Below, piece by piece: positions 35,798 to 43,336 of a stretch of DNA of 64,000 nucleotides. The stretch comes from Aerococcus urinaeequi (lineage in GTDB: Bacteria; Bacillota; Bacilli; Lactobacillales; Aerococcaceae): NCBI RefSeq assembly GCF_001543205.1, contig NZ_CP014162.1, forward strand, positions 434,001 through 498,000, in the 5' to 3' direction. A program made the translations under genes and the position numbers. The notes under the pieces were generated by a model. It was given only the letters and a program-made list of their open reading frames with translations, was not told the DNA's origin and made no database searches. Each line of letters begins with the position of its first letter. Within the stretch, counting starts at the first letter, position 1.

Positions 35798-37222
35798 TTA
35801 TTTTGACACGACGTCAGCAGCGTCAAAATACTCTACTGCGTTGTTGTATGAAACGTTAGTGATTAATTTTTCTAACAATGCTTCATCATTAGGAATTTCA
35901 CCACGTTCAACCAAGTCACCAATGTAGTCGCAGAATAAACGACGGAAGTATTCGTGACGAGTATAAGAGATGAATGAACGAGAGTCAGTTAACATACCAA
36001 CAAAGTTCATTAATAAGCCACCTTCAGCTAAGGCTTTGAATTGTTTCAACATACCATATTTAGTATCGTTGAACCACCAACCTGAACCTAATTGAACACG
36101 GCTCTTGATGCCTTTGTCATTAGATTGGAAGTTAGCTGCAGTTGTTGCTGCTAAGTCAAAATATGCTGGGTTTAATGGGTAAAGAATTACTTTAGGCAAT
36201 TCGTTTGTCTTATCCATTTCGTTTAATAAACCGTTTAAAGCTTCAGCAACGTGTGTTTGGTCGTTGATTGAGTCTAAACCAGCGTCTGGACCTAATTGTT
36301 TAAATAGGCGCTCAGAGTTGTCACGGATTGCACCGAAGTGGAATTGCATAACAAAACCTTTAGCATTGTAAATTTTACCTAATTCACGTACCAATGCAGT
36401 TTGGAATTGGCCATATTCATCATCTGAAATTGCTTCACCGTTTACAGCTTTTGTAAAGATTGCTTCTGCATCTTCAGTAGTCGCTGGACGGAAAACTAAT
36501 TTCGCTAAACCATGGTCAGAAATGTTTGAACCGTGATCAGCAAAGTATTGAATACGGTCTTCTAAAGATGCCACTAATTTAGCGAATGAATCAATTTTAA
36601 TGCCGTTCGCTTTTTCCATTTTTGGTAAGAAGTCGATGAATTTTTGTTCGCCAACTGCGAAAGCTTCATCAGGACGGAAACCAGGAACAACAGCAACATC
36701 AAATGTATCGTCTTCCGCAATTTGTTTGTGGAATTCTAATGTGTCATATGGGTTATCTGTTGTACAGATAAATGTGACATTAGAATTTTTAATTAATTGA
36801 CGCGCAGTTAAGTTTTCGTCTTTTAATTTTTTGTTTGCTGCATCATAGATTTCTTTCCAGTTATCACCAGATAACATTTCGTCAACATCAAAGTAACGTT
36901 TTAACTCTAATGCAGTCCAGTGGAATAATGGGTTACCTAATGTATTTGGAACAGTTTCAGCCCATGCTTGGAATTTCTCTTCATCTGAAGCATTCCCGGT
37001 AACTTTCTCTTCTGGCACACCCATTGCACGTAATCCACGCCATTTATAATGGTCGCCACCTAACCATAATTCGGTAATATTTTTGAATGTATAGTCTTCA
37101 GCGATTTGTTGTGGTGATAAGTGACAGTGGTAGTCAAAAATTGGTTGGTTTTCAGAATAAGTATGGTACAAATGTTTTGCAGTTTCACTTTGTAACATAA
37201 AGTCTTCATTAATAAAAGCCAT
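35798..37222 (-). CDS. uxaC: Glucuronate isomerase
   Basis: Converts D-glucuronate to D-fructuronate (and galacturonate to tagaturonate). Metal-binding IFDYHCHLSPQQIAEDY is near residue 28, CTTDNPYDTLEFH near 152, QFHFGAIRDNSERLF near 294 and MLTDSRSFISYTRHEYFRR near 410. Length 474 is typical of the amidohydrolase-like family. It is the last gene of the operon, 36 bases after kdgK, with an AGGAG site. Its product is the substrate of the SDR encoded upstream. Confidence 0.97.
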   Translation of the reverse strand: MAFINEDFMLQSETAKHLYHTYSENQPIFDYHCHLSPQQIAEDYTFKNITELWLGGDHYKWRGLRAMGVPEEKVTGNASDEEKFQAWAETVPNTLGNPLFHWTALELKRYFDVDEMLSGDNWKEIYDAANKKLKDENLTARQLIKNSNVTFICTTDNPYDTLEFHKQIAEDDTFDVAVVPGFRPDEAFAVGEQKFIDFLPKMEKANGIKIDSFAKLVASLEDRIQYFADHGSNISDHGLAKLVFRPATTEDAEAIFTKAVNGEAISDDEYGQFQTALVRELGKIYNAKGFVMQFHFGAIRDNSERLFKQLGPDAGLDSINDQTHVAEALNGLLNEMDKTNELPKVILYPLNPAYFDLAATTAANFQSNDKGIKSRVQLGSGWWFNDTKYGMLKQFKALAEGGLLMNFVGMLTDSRSFISYTRHEYFRRLFCDYIGDLVERGEIPNDEALLEKLITNVSYNNAVEYFDAADVVSK

Positions 37223-37258
37223 CTTGTAAAGATCTCCTTTCGATTGAAAAATAGTTGA

Positions 37259-38290
37259 CTAACGACTTACATCGAAGCCTTCATCACTATTCATTAATTG
37301 ATGAACATCGTTTAAAGTCACAATGCCCATATCTCCTGGAATGGTATGTTTCAGTGCAAATGTTGCATTGGCAAATTCAACGCATTCCTGAGGCGTATAG
37401 TTTTCTGAATTAATCGCGTATATTAATCCAGCGGCGAAGGCGTCGCCTCCACCAATACGGTCAATGATATCTACGTCAAACACTCTCGAAGAATATAGTG
37501 TTTTATTCGCATACATATAGGATTGTAAAATATTACGATTCGCATTGATTACACGACGTTTTGTCAACGCAATCGCTTCTAGATCATAATAATTGCAAAT
37601 ATATTCAAGCGTATCATCTAGATTATCGAAATCATATGGTCGCTTGATATTATTAGCATCCTTATAGTCATTGCCGCCTTCATCCGGAACGAATAAAGGT
37701 TCAATACCAAAGCAAATATCTGCGTAAGGTAATAATTCTGCCATTTTTTCACGAGCAACTTCAAAGTCCCATAGACTTGCACGGTAATTTAAGTCTAAAG
37801 AAACTTTTAAACCGCGTTTTTTAGCTTCTTGCATAGTTGCTTTGGTTAAATCAAATAAATTATCTGATAACGCTGCAGTAATACCAGAAGTATGGAACCA
37901 GTTTGCATCTTCAAAAATCAGATCCATATCATAATCATTGATTGTAGATTCTGTGAAAGCAGAGTTCTTTCTATCATAGACAATCTTAGACGGTCTGATA
38001 GAATACCCTTTTTCAGCAAAGTAAATACCTAAACGGTCACCTTGACGTAACATGTAGCCAGTATGTACCCCGTTTTTGCGCATAAATTCAATGGCACTGT
38101 TCCCTAATTCGTTATCAGGAACGGCTGTGATAAAACTAGCCCACATACCTAAATGCGCTATAGTAGATGCTATATTTGCTTCAGACCCACCATATGTGAC
38201 TTCTAATTTTTGAGCTTGAGAAAAGCGTTCGCTATCATTTGTTGTTAAGCGAATCAAGATTTCCCCAAGCGTCACAACCTTTTTGCGCAT
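37259..38290 (-). CDS. kdgK: 2-dehydro-3-deoxygluconate kinase (PfkB family)
   Basis: Phosphorylates KDG to KDPG. PfkB-family features: N-terminal KVVTLGEILIRLT, the glycine motif VTYGGSEANIASTIAHLG near 32, and the C-terminal signature DRIGGGDAFAAGLIYAINS near 278 with the catalytic aspartate. Length 343 is slightly longer than most KdgK because of an insertion around 200-225. It is separated from the aldolase gene by a single base, so KDPG formation and cleavage are coupled in expression. Confidence 0.93.
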   Translation of the reverse strand: MRKKVVTLGEILIRLTTNDSERFSQAQKLEVTYGGSEANIASTIAHLGMWASFITAVPDNELGNSAIEFMRKNGVHTGYMLRQGDRLGIYFAEKGYSIRPSKIVYDRKNSAFTESTINDYDMDLIFEDANWFHTSGITAALSDNLFDLTKATMQEAKKRGLKVSLDLNYRASLWDFEVAREKMAELLPYADICFGIEPLFVPDEGGNDYKDANNIKRPYDFDNLDDTLEYICNYYDLEAIALTKRRVINANRNILQSYMYANKTLYSSRVFDVDIIDRIGGGDAFAAGLIYAINSENYTPQECVEFANATFALKHTIPGDMGIVTLNDVHQLMNSDEGFDVSR

Positions 38291-38291
38291 A

Positions 38292-38942
38292 TTATTTTCC
38301 GCCTTGGATTTCTGCTAATTTATCAGCAAATTTTTGTGCTTCTTCACGACAAGAGTCAGCTCCGTCAGCTTTGTAACGTTTAGTTAAAGCTGAACCAACA
38401 CCAACTGCCCATGCACCATTGTTGATCCAAGTTTCCATGTTGTCGATGTTAACGCCACCTGATGGCATCATTTCAACTTGTGGAAGTGGACCATGAACAT
38501 CTTTAATGAATCCAGAACCTAATACACCACCTGGGAACACTTTAACGATTTCGCAACCAGCAGTTAATGCTTGTTGGATTTCAGTTACAGTACCACAACC
38601 TGGTAAGTATGGAATTGTGTATAAATTACAGATTTCAGCAATTTCAGGTACCCATGTTGGTGAAACGATGAAACGTGCACCATTTAAGATTGAGATACGT
38701 GCAGTAATTGCATCTAGAACAGTACCAGCACCTACAACCATATCAGTACCTTCAAATTCTTCTGATAAACGAGCCATTACGCGCTCAGCACCAGGAGTTG
38801 AGAAAGTAACTTCAATGTTTTTAACGCCACCTTCGTAAACTGCTTTAGAGATTTCGTAACCTGCTTGTTCAGATTCGCCACGTACTACTGCGAATAAGAA
38901 GTTTTTTTGCATTTGTACAACTGTTTCAGCTTTATTTGCCAT
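38292..38942 (-). CDS. eda: 2-dehydro-3-deoxy-6-phosphogluconate aldolase (KDPG/KHG aldolase)
   Basis: Class I aldolase that splits KDPG to pyruvate and glyceraldehyde 3-phosphate. Visible motifs are NFLFAVVRGES at the N-terminus, VGAGTVLDAITARISILNG near 70, FIVSPTWVPEIAEICN near 91 and the Schiff-base lysine region AGCEIVKVFPGGVLG near 128. MPSGGVNIDNMETWINNGA follows near 158. Length 216 is normal. AGGAGG precedes the ATG. Confidence 0.95.
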   Translation of the reverse strand: MANKAETVVQMQKNFLFAVVRGESEQAGYEISKAVYEGGVKNIEVTFSTPGAERVMARLSEEFEGTDMVVGAGTVLDAITARISILNGARFIVSPTWVPEIAEICNLYTIPYLPGCGTVTEIQQALTAGCEIVKVFPGGVLGSGFIKDVHGPLPQVEMMPSGGVNIDNMETWINNGAWAVGVGSALTKRYKADGADSCREEAQKFADKLAEIQGGK

Positions 38943-38985
38943 TTTTATTCCTCCTAAATTGGATGTATTTTTTTAATTGATGGAA

Positions 38986-39837
38986 TTATGCGTCGTATTT
39001 TGCTAATAAGTCTTGGAATTCACCAATCACTTTATCTTGATATTCACCAGCATATTCTTTGTTGTTGAATTTAGCTAACGCTTCATTACGTAGACGATCC
39101 CATGAGAATTCTTCATTTCCAAATAAGATTGGGTAGTAAAGAATGCCATTTGTTTGAGCTGCTTTCAAATCACCAGGTGCGTCACCAACCATTAGGATTT
39201 CGTCTTTTGCATAACCATGTTTCAATAAGTCAGCAATTGCATCTGCTTTTGAACCAGCTTCTTGACCGTAAATAACGTCAACTGAAGGCATCAAGTCATG
39301 ACGAGTCCATTCTGATTGTAAAGCTTCAGAGTTAGCTGAAGAAACGATTGCTACGTCTCCTGCTTCTGCTAATTTTTCTAAACCTTCTTTAGCACCAGGG
39401 AATGGTTCATCGCGTCCAGTAAGTTCGGTATGAATACCTTCATTTACTTTGTTAGACCAGTCTAAAGCTGCCACTAATGAAGGCTCTTCATTTGCTTCGA
39501 TAGCTTCTTTTAATGAAGCATTTGATAATGAAGATGCTGAGTTAGCCCAGTCACGTAAAGCATCAATATTCATGATTGATTCACCAGCTGCAGTAGCGTT
39601 ATCTAAACACATTACTAAAGCTGTAAAACGGTTTACACCACGAGTAGATGAGAATAAGTTTACGCGGTTCCAGTCTTCTTGGAACGCTTCTTTGTTTTCG
39701 ATACCAAAAACATCTGCAGCAATTGGTCCGAAGAACTCAAAATGTTTAACGTTCATTGTATCCATTGCACAGCCATCAGAGTCAACACAAACTAAGAATT
39801 GGTTTTGTTTTGTAAATTCATTTGGTAAAACTGCCAT
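38986..39837 (-). CDS. HAD-superfamily hydrolase of the uronate operon
   Basis: A 283-residue phosphatase-type HAD protein. The nucleophile motif DSDGCAMDTMN (DxDGxxxDT) is near residue 20, motif II is VSSANSEAL near 175 and motif IV LMVGDAPGDLKAAQ near 220. Start is the ATG eight bases after AGGAGG; a longer frame is unsupported. Its place between the uronate SDR and the KDPG aldolase suggests removal or control of a phosphorylated intermediate, but the substrate is unknown. A terminator-like hairpin immediately upstream should lower its expression and that of the genes after it. Confidence 0.85.
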   Translation of the reverse strand: MAVLPNEFTKQNQFLVCVDSDGCAMDTMNVKHFEFFGPIAADVFGIENKEAFQEDWNRVNLFSSTRGVNRFTALVMCLDNATAAGESIMNIDALRDWANSASSLSNASLKEAIEANEEPSLVAALDWSNKVNEGIHTELTGRDEPFPGAKEGLEKLAEAGDVAIVSSANSEALQSEWTRHDLMPSVDVIYGQEAGSKADAIADLLKHGYAKDEILMVGDAPGDLKAAQTNGILYYPILFGNEEFSWDRLRNEALAKFNNKEYAGEYQDKVIGEFQDLLAKYDA

Positions 39838-39865
39838 TAATATTCCTCCTAAATTTAAAAGAAAA

Positions 39866-39905
39866 AGGGCTTTGAGCATTGATATGATACCCCTGCCAAA
39901 GCCCT
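39866..39905 (-). terminator. Internal terminator/attenuator in the uronate operon
   Basis: Minus-strand AGGGCTTTG and CAAAGCCCT pair perfectly (9 bp) and are followed by TTTTTCTTTT, between the SDR and HAD genes. Confidence 0.75.
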
Positions 39906-39941
39906 CCAGTTATTTTGTATGTGTATTATTTAATTTAAAAA

Positions 39942-40796
39942 TTAAACACCAGCGTAAGCAGCGAATCCACCATCGATTGGTAATACAACACCGTTTACGA
40001 AGCTTGCTGATTTTTCGTCAGCTAAGAATAATAAACCACCTAATAACTCTTCTGGTTCACCAAAGCGACCCATTGGCGTACCGTTGATGATTTTCTCACC
40101 ACGTGGTTTCAATGTTTTGTGGTCTGCTTCAAACATCATGTCAATGTTTTGGTTAGATACTAAGAAACCTGGAGCGATTGCATTAGCACGAACGCCAACA
40201 TGAGCAAAGTGAACTGCTAACCATTGAGTAAAGTTAGAGATTGCTGATTTAGCACCTGAGTATGCAGGGATTTTTGTTAATGGTGTGAATGCGTTCATTG
40301 AAGAAATATTGATAATGTTCGCACCTTCACGGCCAATCATGTCTTTAGCAAAAACTTGAGTTGGTAATAAAGTACCTAAGAAGTTTAAGTTAAATACAAA
40401 TTCAACACCTGATTGGTCTAAGTCGAAGAAAGTTTTTGTTTCTTCTGGTAAGTCTAATTCATGGTATTCGTTGTCAGTAGTTGCGCGAGGGTTATTACCA
40501 CCAGCACCATTTATTAATACGTCAGTACCACCGAATTCAGCATCTACAGCTTCTTTAGCTGCTTTGATTGAATCGATTTCTAATACGTTACATACTACAG
40601 CGATTGCTTTACCAGGGATGTCTAAAGCGTTGATTTCGTCAGCACGTGCTTGAGCTGCGTCACCGTTTAAGTCTAATAAAGCAACGTTAGCGCCTGCTTG
40701 AGCAAAAGCTTCTGCAAATTTAGAAACTAATACACCACCAGCACCTGTTAATACGACTGTTTTACCTGTAAAGTCATGAGCAAATTGGTTTGCCAT
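39942..40796 (-). CDS. SDR-family D-mannonate oxidoreductase (fructuronate reductase, UxuB-like)
   Basis: Short-chain dehydrogenase, 284 residues, assigned by operon context to interconversion of fructuronate and mannonate. The dinucleotide loop is TGAGGVLVSKFAEAFAQAG, in which the last glycine of TGxxxGxG is a valine. INGAGGNNPRAT near 92 matches the NNAG region, and NISSMNAFTPL with AYSGAKSAISNF near 170 supply the catalytic Ser, Tyr and Lys. SDR-type enzymes replace the long-chain UxuB in many Firmicutes. It lies 62 bases after uxuA. Confidence 0.88.
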   Translation of the reverse strand: MANQFAHDFTGKTVVLTGAGGVLVSKFAEAFAQAGANVALLDLNGDAAQARADEINALDIPGKAIAVVCNVLEIDSIKAAKEAVDAEFGGTDVLINGAGGNNPRATTDNEYHELDLPEETKTFFDLDQSGVEFVFNLNFLGTLLPTQVFAKDMIGREGANIINISSMNAFTPLTKIPAYSGAKSAISNFTQWLAVHFAHVGVRANAIAPGFLVSNQNIDMMFEADHKTLKPRGEKIINGTPMGRFGEPEELLGGLLFLADEKSASFVNGVVLPIDGGFAAYAGV

Positions 40797-40858
40797 TATT
40801 CATTACCTCTTTCTTATCTACTGGAAGTCCAGTAATTCATTGTCTTTGTTACGGTTAA

Positions 40859-41935
40859 TTATTTAGTAGTACCAAAGTTTGGTGTTTTACCAGCAGCTTT
40901 CATTGCAGCTTCATATAAACCGTTGAAGTAAGTAGCACCTAATGCGCGGTCATATAAACCGTAACCTGGTGTTACTGTTTGGTCACCCCAAATACGACGA
41001 CCGTGGTCTGGACGTAATGCACCTTGCCAGTCATGGTCAACTAACATTTTGATTACTTCGTACATGTCGATGTCACCAGCTTCAGATAAGTGAGCTGTCT
41101 CTTGGAAGCCCCAGTCTCCACGTTTAACGTTACGAGTATGCATGAAGTTGATACGGTTACGTTCTAATGCTGATTTAGTCATTGCTAAAACATCATTTTT
41201 AGGATCAGAAGCGTAAGAACCAACACACATAGTAATACCGTTGTATTCTGAATCATAGATGTCTAAGAAACGAGTAACTGCTTCTTGATCAGTGATGATA
41301 CGTGGTAAACCAAAGATTGAGTATGGAGGGTCATCTGGGTGAATAGCCATTTTTACGCCAGCAGCTTCTGCTGTAGGCATGATAGCTTTAATGAAGTATT
41401 CTAAGTTTTCCCAAAGTTTAGCTTCATCTACGTTATCACGGTAGTAGTCTAAAATAGCTTTCATTTCTTCTTTAGTGTAAGAAGAGTCCCAACCTGGTAA
41501 TGAAAGTTCACCTTCAACTGGATCCATACGTTCAACATCTTCTTTGATGAATGCTAACGATTTAGAACCATCTGGTAAGTCATGGTTTAAGTCAGAACGA
41601 GTCCAGTCAAAAACTGGCATAAAGTTATAACATACAACAGGAATTCCTGCTTTACCTAAGTTAGTTAAAGTTGTTTTGTAGTTTTCGATTAATTGGTCAC
41701 GGTTAGGTTTACCTTGTTTGATATCCTCATGAACCGGTACTGATTCGATAACTGAAATATGTAGACCTGCATCTTCAACATCTTTCTTAAGTTGTTCGAT
41801 ACGCTCCATTGGCCAAACTTCCCCTACAGGAATATCGTAAACCGCTGTAACGATACCTTGCATACCTGGGATTTCACGGATTTGTTGTAATGTAACAGGA
41901 TCGTCCTGTCCATACCATCTGAAACTCATTTCCAT
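40859..41935 (-). CDS. uxuA: Mannonate dehydratase
   Basis: Dehydrates D-mannonate to 2-keto-3-deoxygluconate. The protein starts MEMSFRWYGQDDPVTLQQIR, a UxuA hallmark; VCYNFMPVFDWTRSDL near 100, KMAIHPDDPPYSIFGLPRI near 195, CVGSYASDPKNDV near 238 and FMHTRNVKRG near 263 contain the metal ligands (His, Cys). Length 358 is standard. It is the first gene of the six-gene operon; AAAGGAG precedes ATG. Confidence 0.97.
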   Translation of the reverse strand: MEMSFRWYGQDDPVTLQQIREIPGMQGIVTAVYDIPVGEVWPMERIEQLKKDVEDAGLHISVIESVPVHEDIKQGKPNRDQLIENYKTTLTNLGKAGIPVVCYNFMPVFDWTRSDLNHDLPDGSKSLAFIKEDVERMDPVEGELSLPGWDSSYTKEEMKAILDYYRDNVDEAKLWENLEYFIKAIMPTAEAAGVKMAIHPDDPPYSIFGLPRIITDQEAVTRFLDIYDSEYNGITMCVGSYASDPKNDVLAMTKSALERNRINFMHTRNVKRGDWGFQETAHLSEAGDIDMYEVIKMLVDHDWQGALRPDHGRRIWGDQTVTPGYGLYDRALGATYFNGLYEAAMKAAGKTPNFGTTK

Positions 41936-41980
41936 AGTATAATACTCCTTTTTGTGTGATATAAATTCGCACTATATATT

Positions 41981-42039
41981 ATGAGCAATCGCTTACGCTC
42001 ATTCAACTACATTCTACATAAAGGGTAGCGCTTTTTCAA
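41981..42039 (-). promoter_or_regulatory. Promoter and operator of the glucuronate operon
   Basis: Minus strand: TTGAAA (42034-42039), 17-base spacer with a cre-like core AAGCGCTACC, TAGAAT (42011-42016). The inverted repeat ATGAGC-N10-GCTCAT (41981-42002) covers the predicted start of transcription, a good repressor position. No UxuR-type regulator gene is in the window. Confidence 0.65.
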
Positions 42040-42108
42040 GGGCAAAATGGCAATTAATGCAATTTTTATCAAAAAATGTAAGGGGATACATATTCTGTGG
42101 CTATCACT

Positions 42109-42137
42109 TTAAACTTTTATCTTTTTCATGGTATAAT
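42109..42137 (+). promoter_or_regulatory. Promoter of the 37-residue peptide gene
   Basis: TTAAAC (42109-42114), 17-base spacer, TATAAT (42132-42137). Confidence 0.55.
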
Positions 42138-42181
42138 TAAACATAGCAAAAAAGTTATTTATTGATAGGGGGGTTAGGCAT

Positions 42182-42295
42182 ATGACAACTAGTAAGGCAC
42201 AAAAGAAAAGAAACCGTAAAATCCTATGGTATCTAGTCTTAATCATCTTTACGATTGTACAAGGTTTTCTGATTTCAGATGATGATCAGGCATAG
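42182..42295 (+). CDS. Small single-span membrane peptide, 37 residues
   Basis: The frame encodes a basic N-terminus (MTTSKAQKKRNRKI), one hydrophobic span of about 20 residues (LWYLVLIIFTIVQGFLI) and an acidic tail (SDDDQA). A strong AGGGGGG site lies about nine bases before ATG, a -35/-10 promoter 45-73 bases upstream and a strong terminator right after. This complete transcription unit argues strongly for a real gene. Charge distribution predicts the N-terminus inside. I recognise no family; it could be a regulator of a membrane complex, a leaderless toxin-like peptide or a conserved small protein. No antitoxin RNA was identified. Confidence 0.75.
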   Translation: MTTSKAQKKRNRKILWYLVLIIFTIVQGFLISDDDQA

Positions 42296-42317
42296 TTATT
42301 TGAATCATTTATCTTTT

Positions 42318-42362
42318 AAAACGTCAAAAAACAGTTTTTCACTGTTTTTTGACGTTTTTTTT
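42318..42362 (+). terminator. Terminator of the small peptide gene
   Basis: AAACGTCAAAAAACAG and CTGTTTTTTGACGTTT pair over 16 bp; a T run follows. Confidence 0.9.
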
Positions 42363-42373
42363 ATAAATAACAG

Positions 42374-42474
42374 TTTGGAGCAACATTTGCAATGATATGA
42401 TGAGTTTAAGGCAAAAATGATGCACAAGCTTAACGGTTTAAGATAGAACCGTTAGCGCAAAATTGAGCACCAAA
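42374..42474. repeat. Inverted-repeat element with internal hairpin
   Basis: Ends TTTGGAGCAACATTTGC and GCGCAAAATTGAGCACCAAA pair imperfectly. Inside, CTTAACGGTT and AACCGTTAG form a hairpin. No T run and no ORF. Nothing further is seen up to 42590. It does not share ends with the repeats at 31.1, 45.8 and 56.3 kb. Confidence 0.4.
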
Positions 42475-42592
42475 AATATAATGATCAGTTTGTAAAAGTT
42501 CTTATTTTCTAGTTTTATGGCATCCATGAACTTCTGTTAGCCTTTTTTATCTTGCAATTATATTCATTCCTTCATTAAATAGGTAAATATAG

Positions 42593-42633
42593 AAAAAAGC
42601 GAGCCAAGGAAAAATAGCTTGGCTCGCTTTTCT
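42593..42633 (-). terminator. Terminator of rpiA
   Basis: Minus-strand AAAAGCGAGCCAA and TTGGCTCGCTTTTTT form a perfect 13-bp stem. Confidence 0.92.
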
Positions 42634-42641
42634 ATTAAATA

Positions 42642-43316
42642 CTACTTATTAAATTCTACGACTCGCCCATCATTGGCCATTAAAACTTTGTCCGCTATTC
42701 CCAAGAATAAGCCATGTTCAACAACACCGACCATTTGAATCAAATCGTCAGCCAACTTGACTGCGTCTTCTATTTTTTCTAAATGAAGGTCAATAATAAA
42801 GTTACCTGAATCAGTTACAAATTTAGTGCCTTCTAGTGATAAACGGAATGTTGGCGCATAGTTTTTATCTTCAAATGCATATAATAAGTGTTGACTAGCT
42901 GCTGGAATTACCTCTACCGGTAAGGGAAAGGTCCCCAGTTGGTCTACTTGCTTGCTGTGGTCACAAATCCAAATGACGCGTTCACTATTCACTGCAATAA
43001 TTTTCTCAATCAGGTGCGCACCACCGCCACCTTTAATCCCATTTAATTGTGGATCAAATTCATCGGTACCATCTATTGTTAAATCAATTTTAGCCACATC
43101 ATTTAATGAAGCAATGGGAATATCTAAATCAGCAGCTAATTCGGCTGATTGAATGGAGGTTGGTACACCGGTAAAGGTTAAGCCCTCCTCTTTCATCCGT
43201 CTGCCTAGTTCTGTAATCAGGTAATAAGCTGTTGACCCTGTTCCTAATCCAACGACCATACCATCTTCAACGTATTGGGCTGCTGCAACCCCAACGAGTT
43301 CTTTTTCGTTCACCAT
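42642..43316 (-). CDS. rpiA: Ribose-5-phosphate isomerase A
   Basis: Interconverts ribose 5-phosphate and ribulose 5-phosphate in the pentose phosphate pathway. The N-terminal VGLGTGSTAYYLITELG binds phosphate, DLTIDGTDEFDPQLNGIKGG near 82 contains the catalytic residues and GGGGAHLIEKIIA follows. Length 224 is standard. It starts 20 bases after the pepV stop on the same strand, so the two may be co-transcribed. Its A-type sequence is clear and distinct from RpiB. Confidence 0.97.
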   Translation of the reverse strand: MVNEKELVGVAAAQYVEDGMVVGLGTGSTAYYLITELGRRMKEEGLTFTGVPTSIQSAELAADLDIPIASLNDVAKIDLTIDGTDEFDPQLNGIKGGGGAHLIEKIIAVNSERVIWICDHSKQVDQLGTFPLPVEVIPAASQHLLYAFEDKNYAPTFRLSLEGTKFVTDSGNFIIDLHLEKIEDAVKLADDLIQMVGVVEHGLFLGIADKVLMANDGRVVEFNK

Positions 43317-43336
43317 ATGACTCCTTGTCTGGCACC

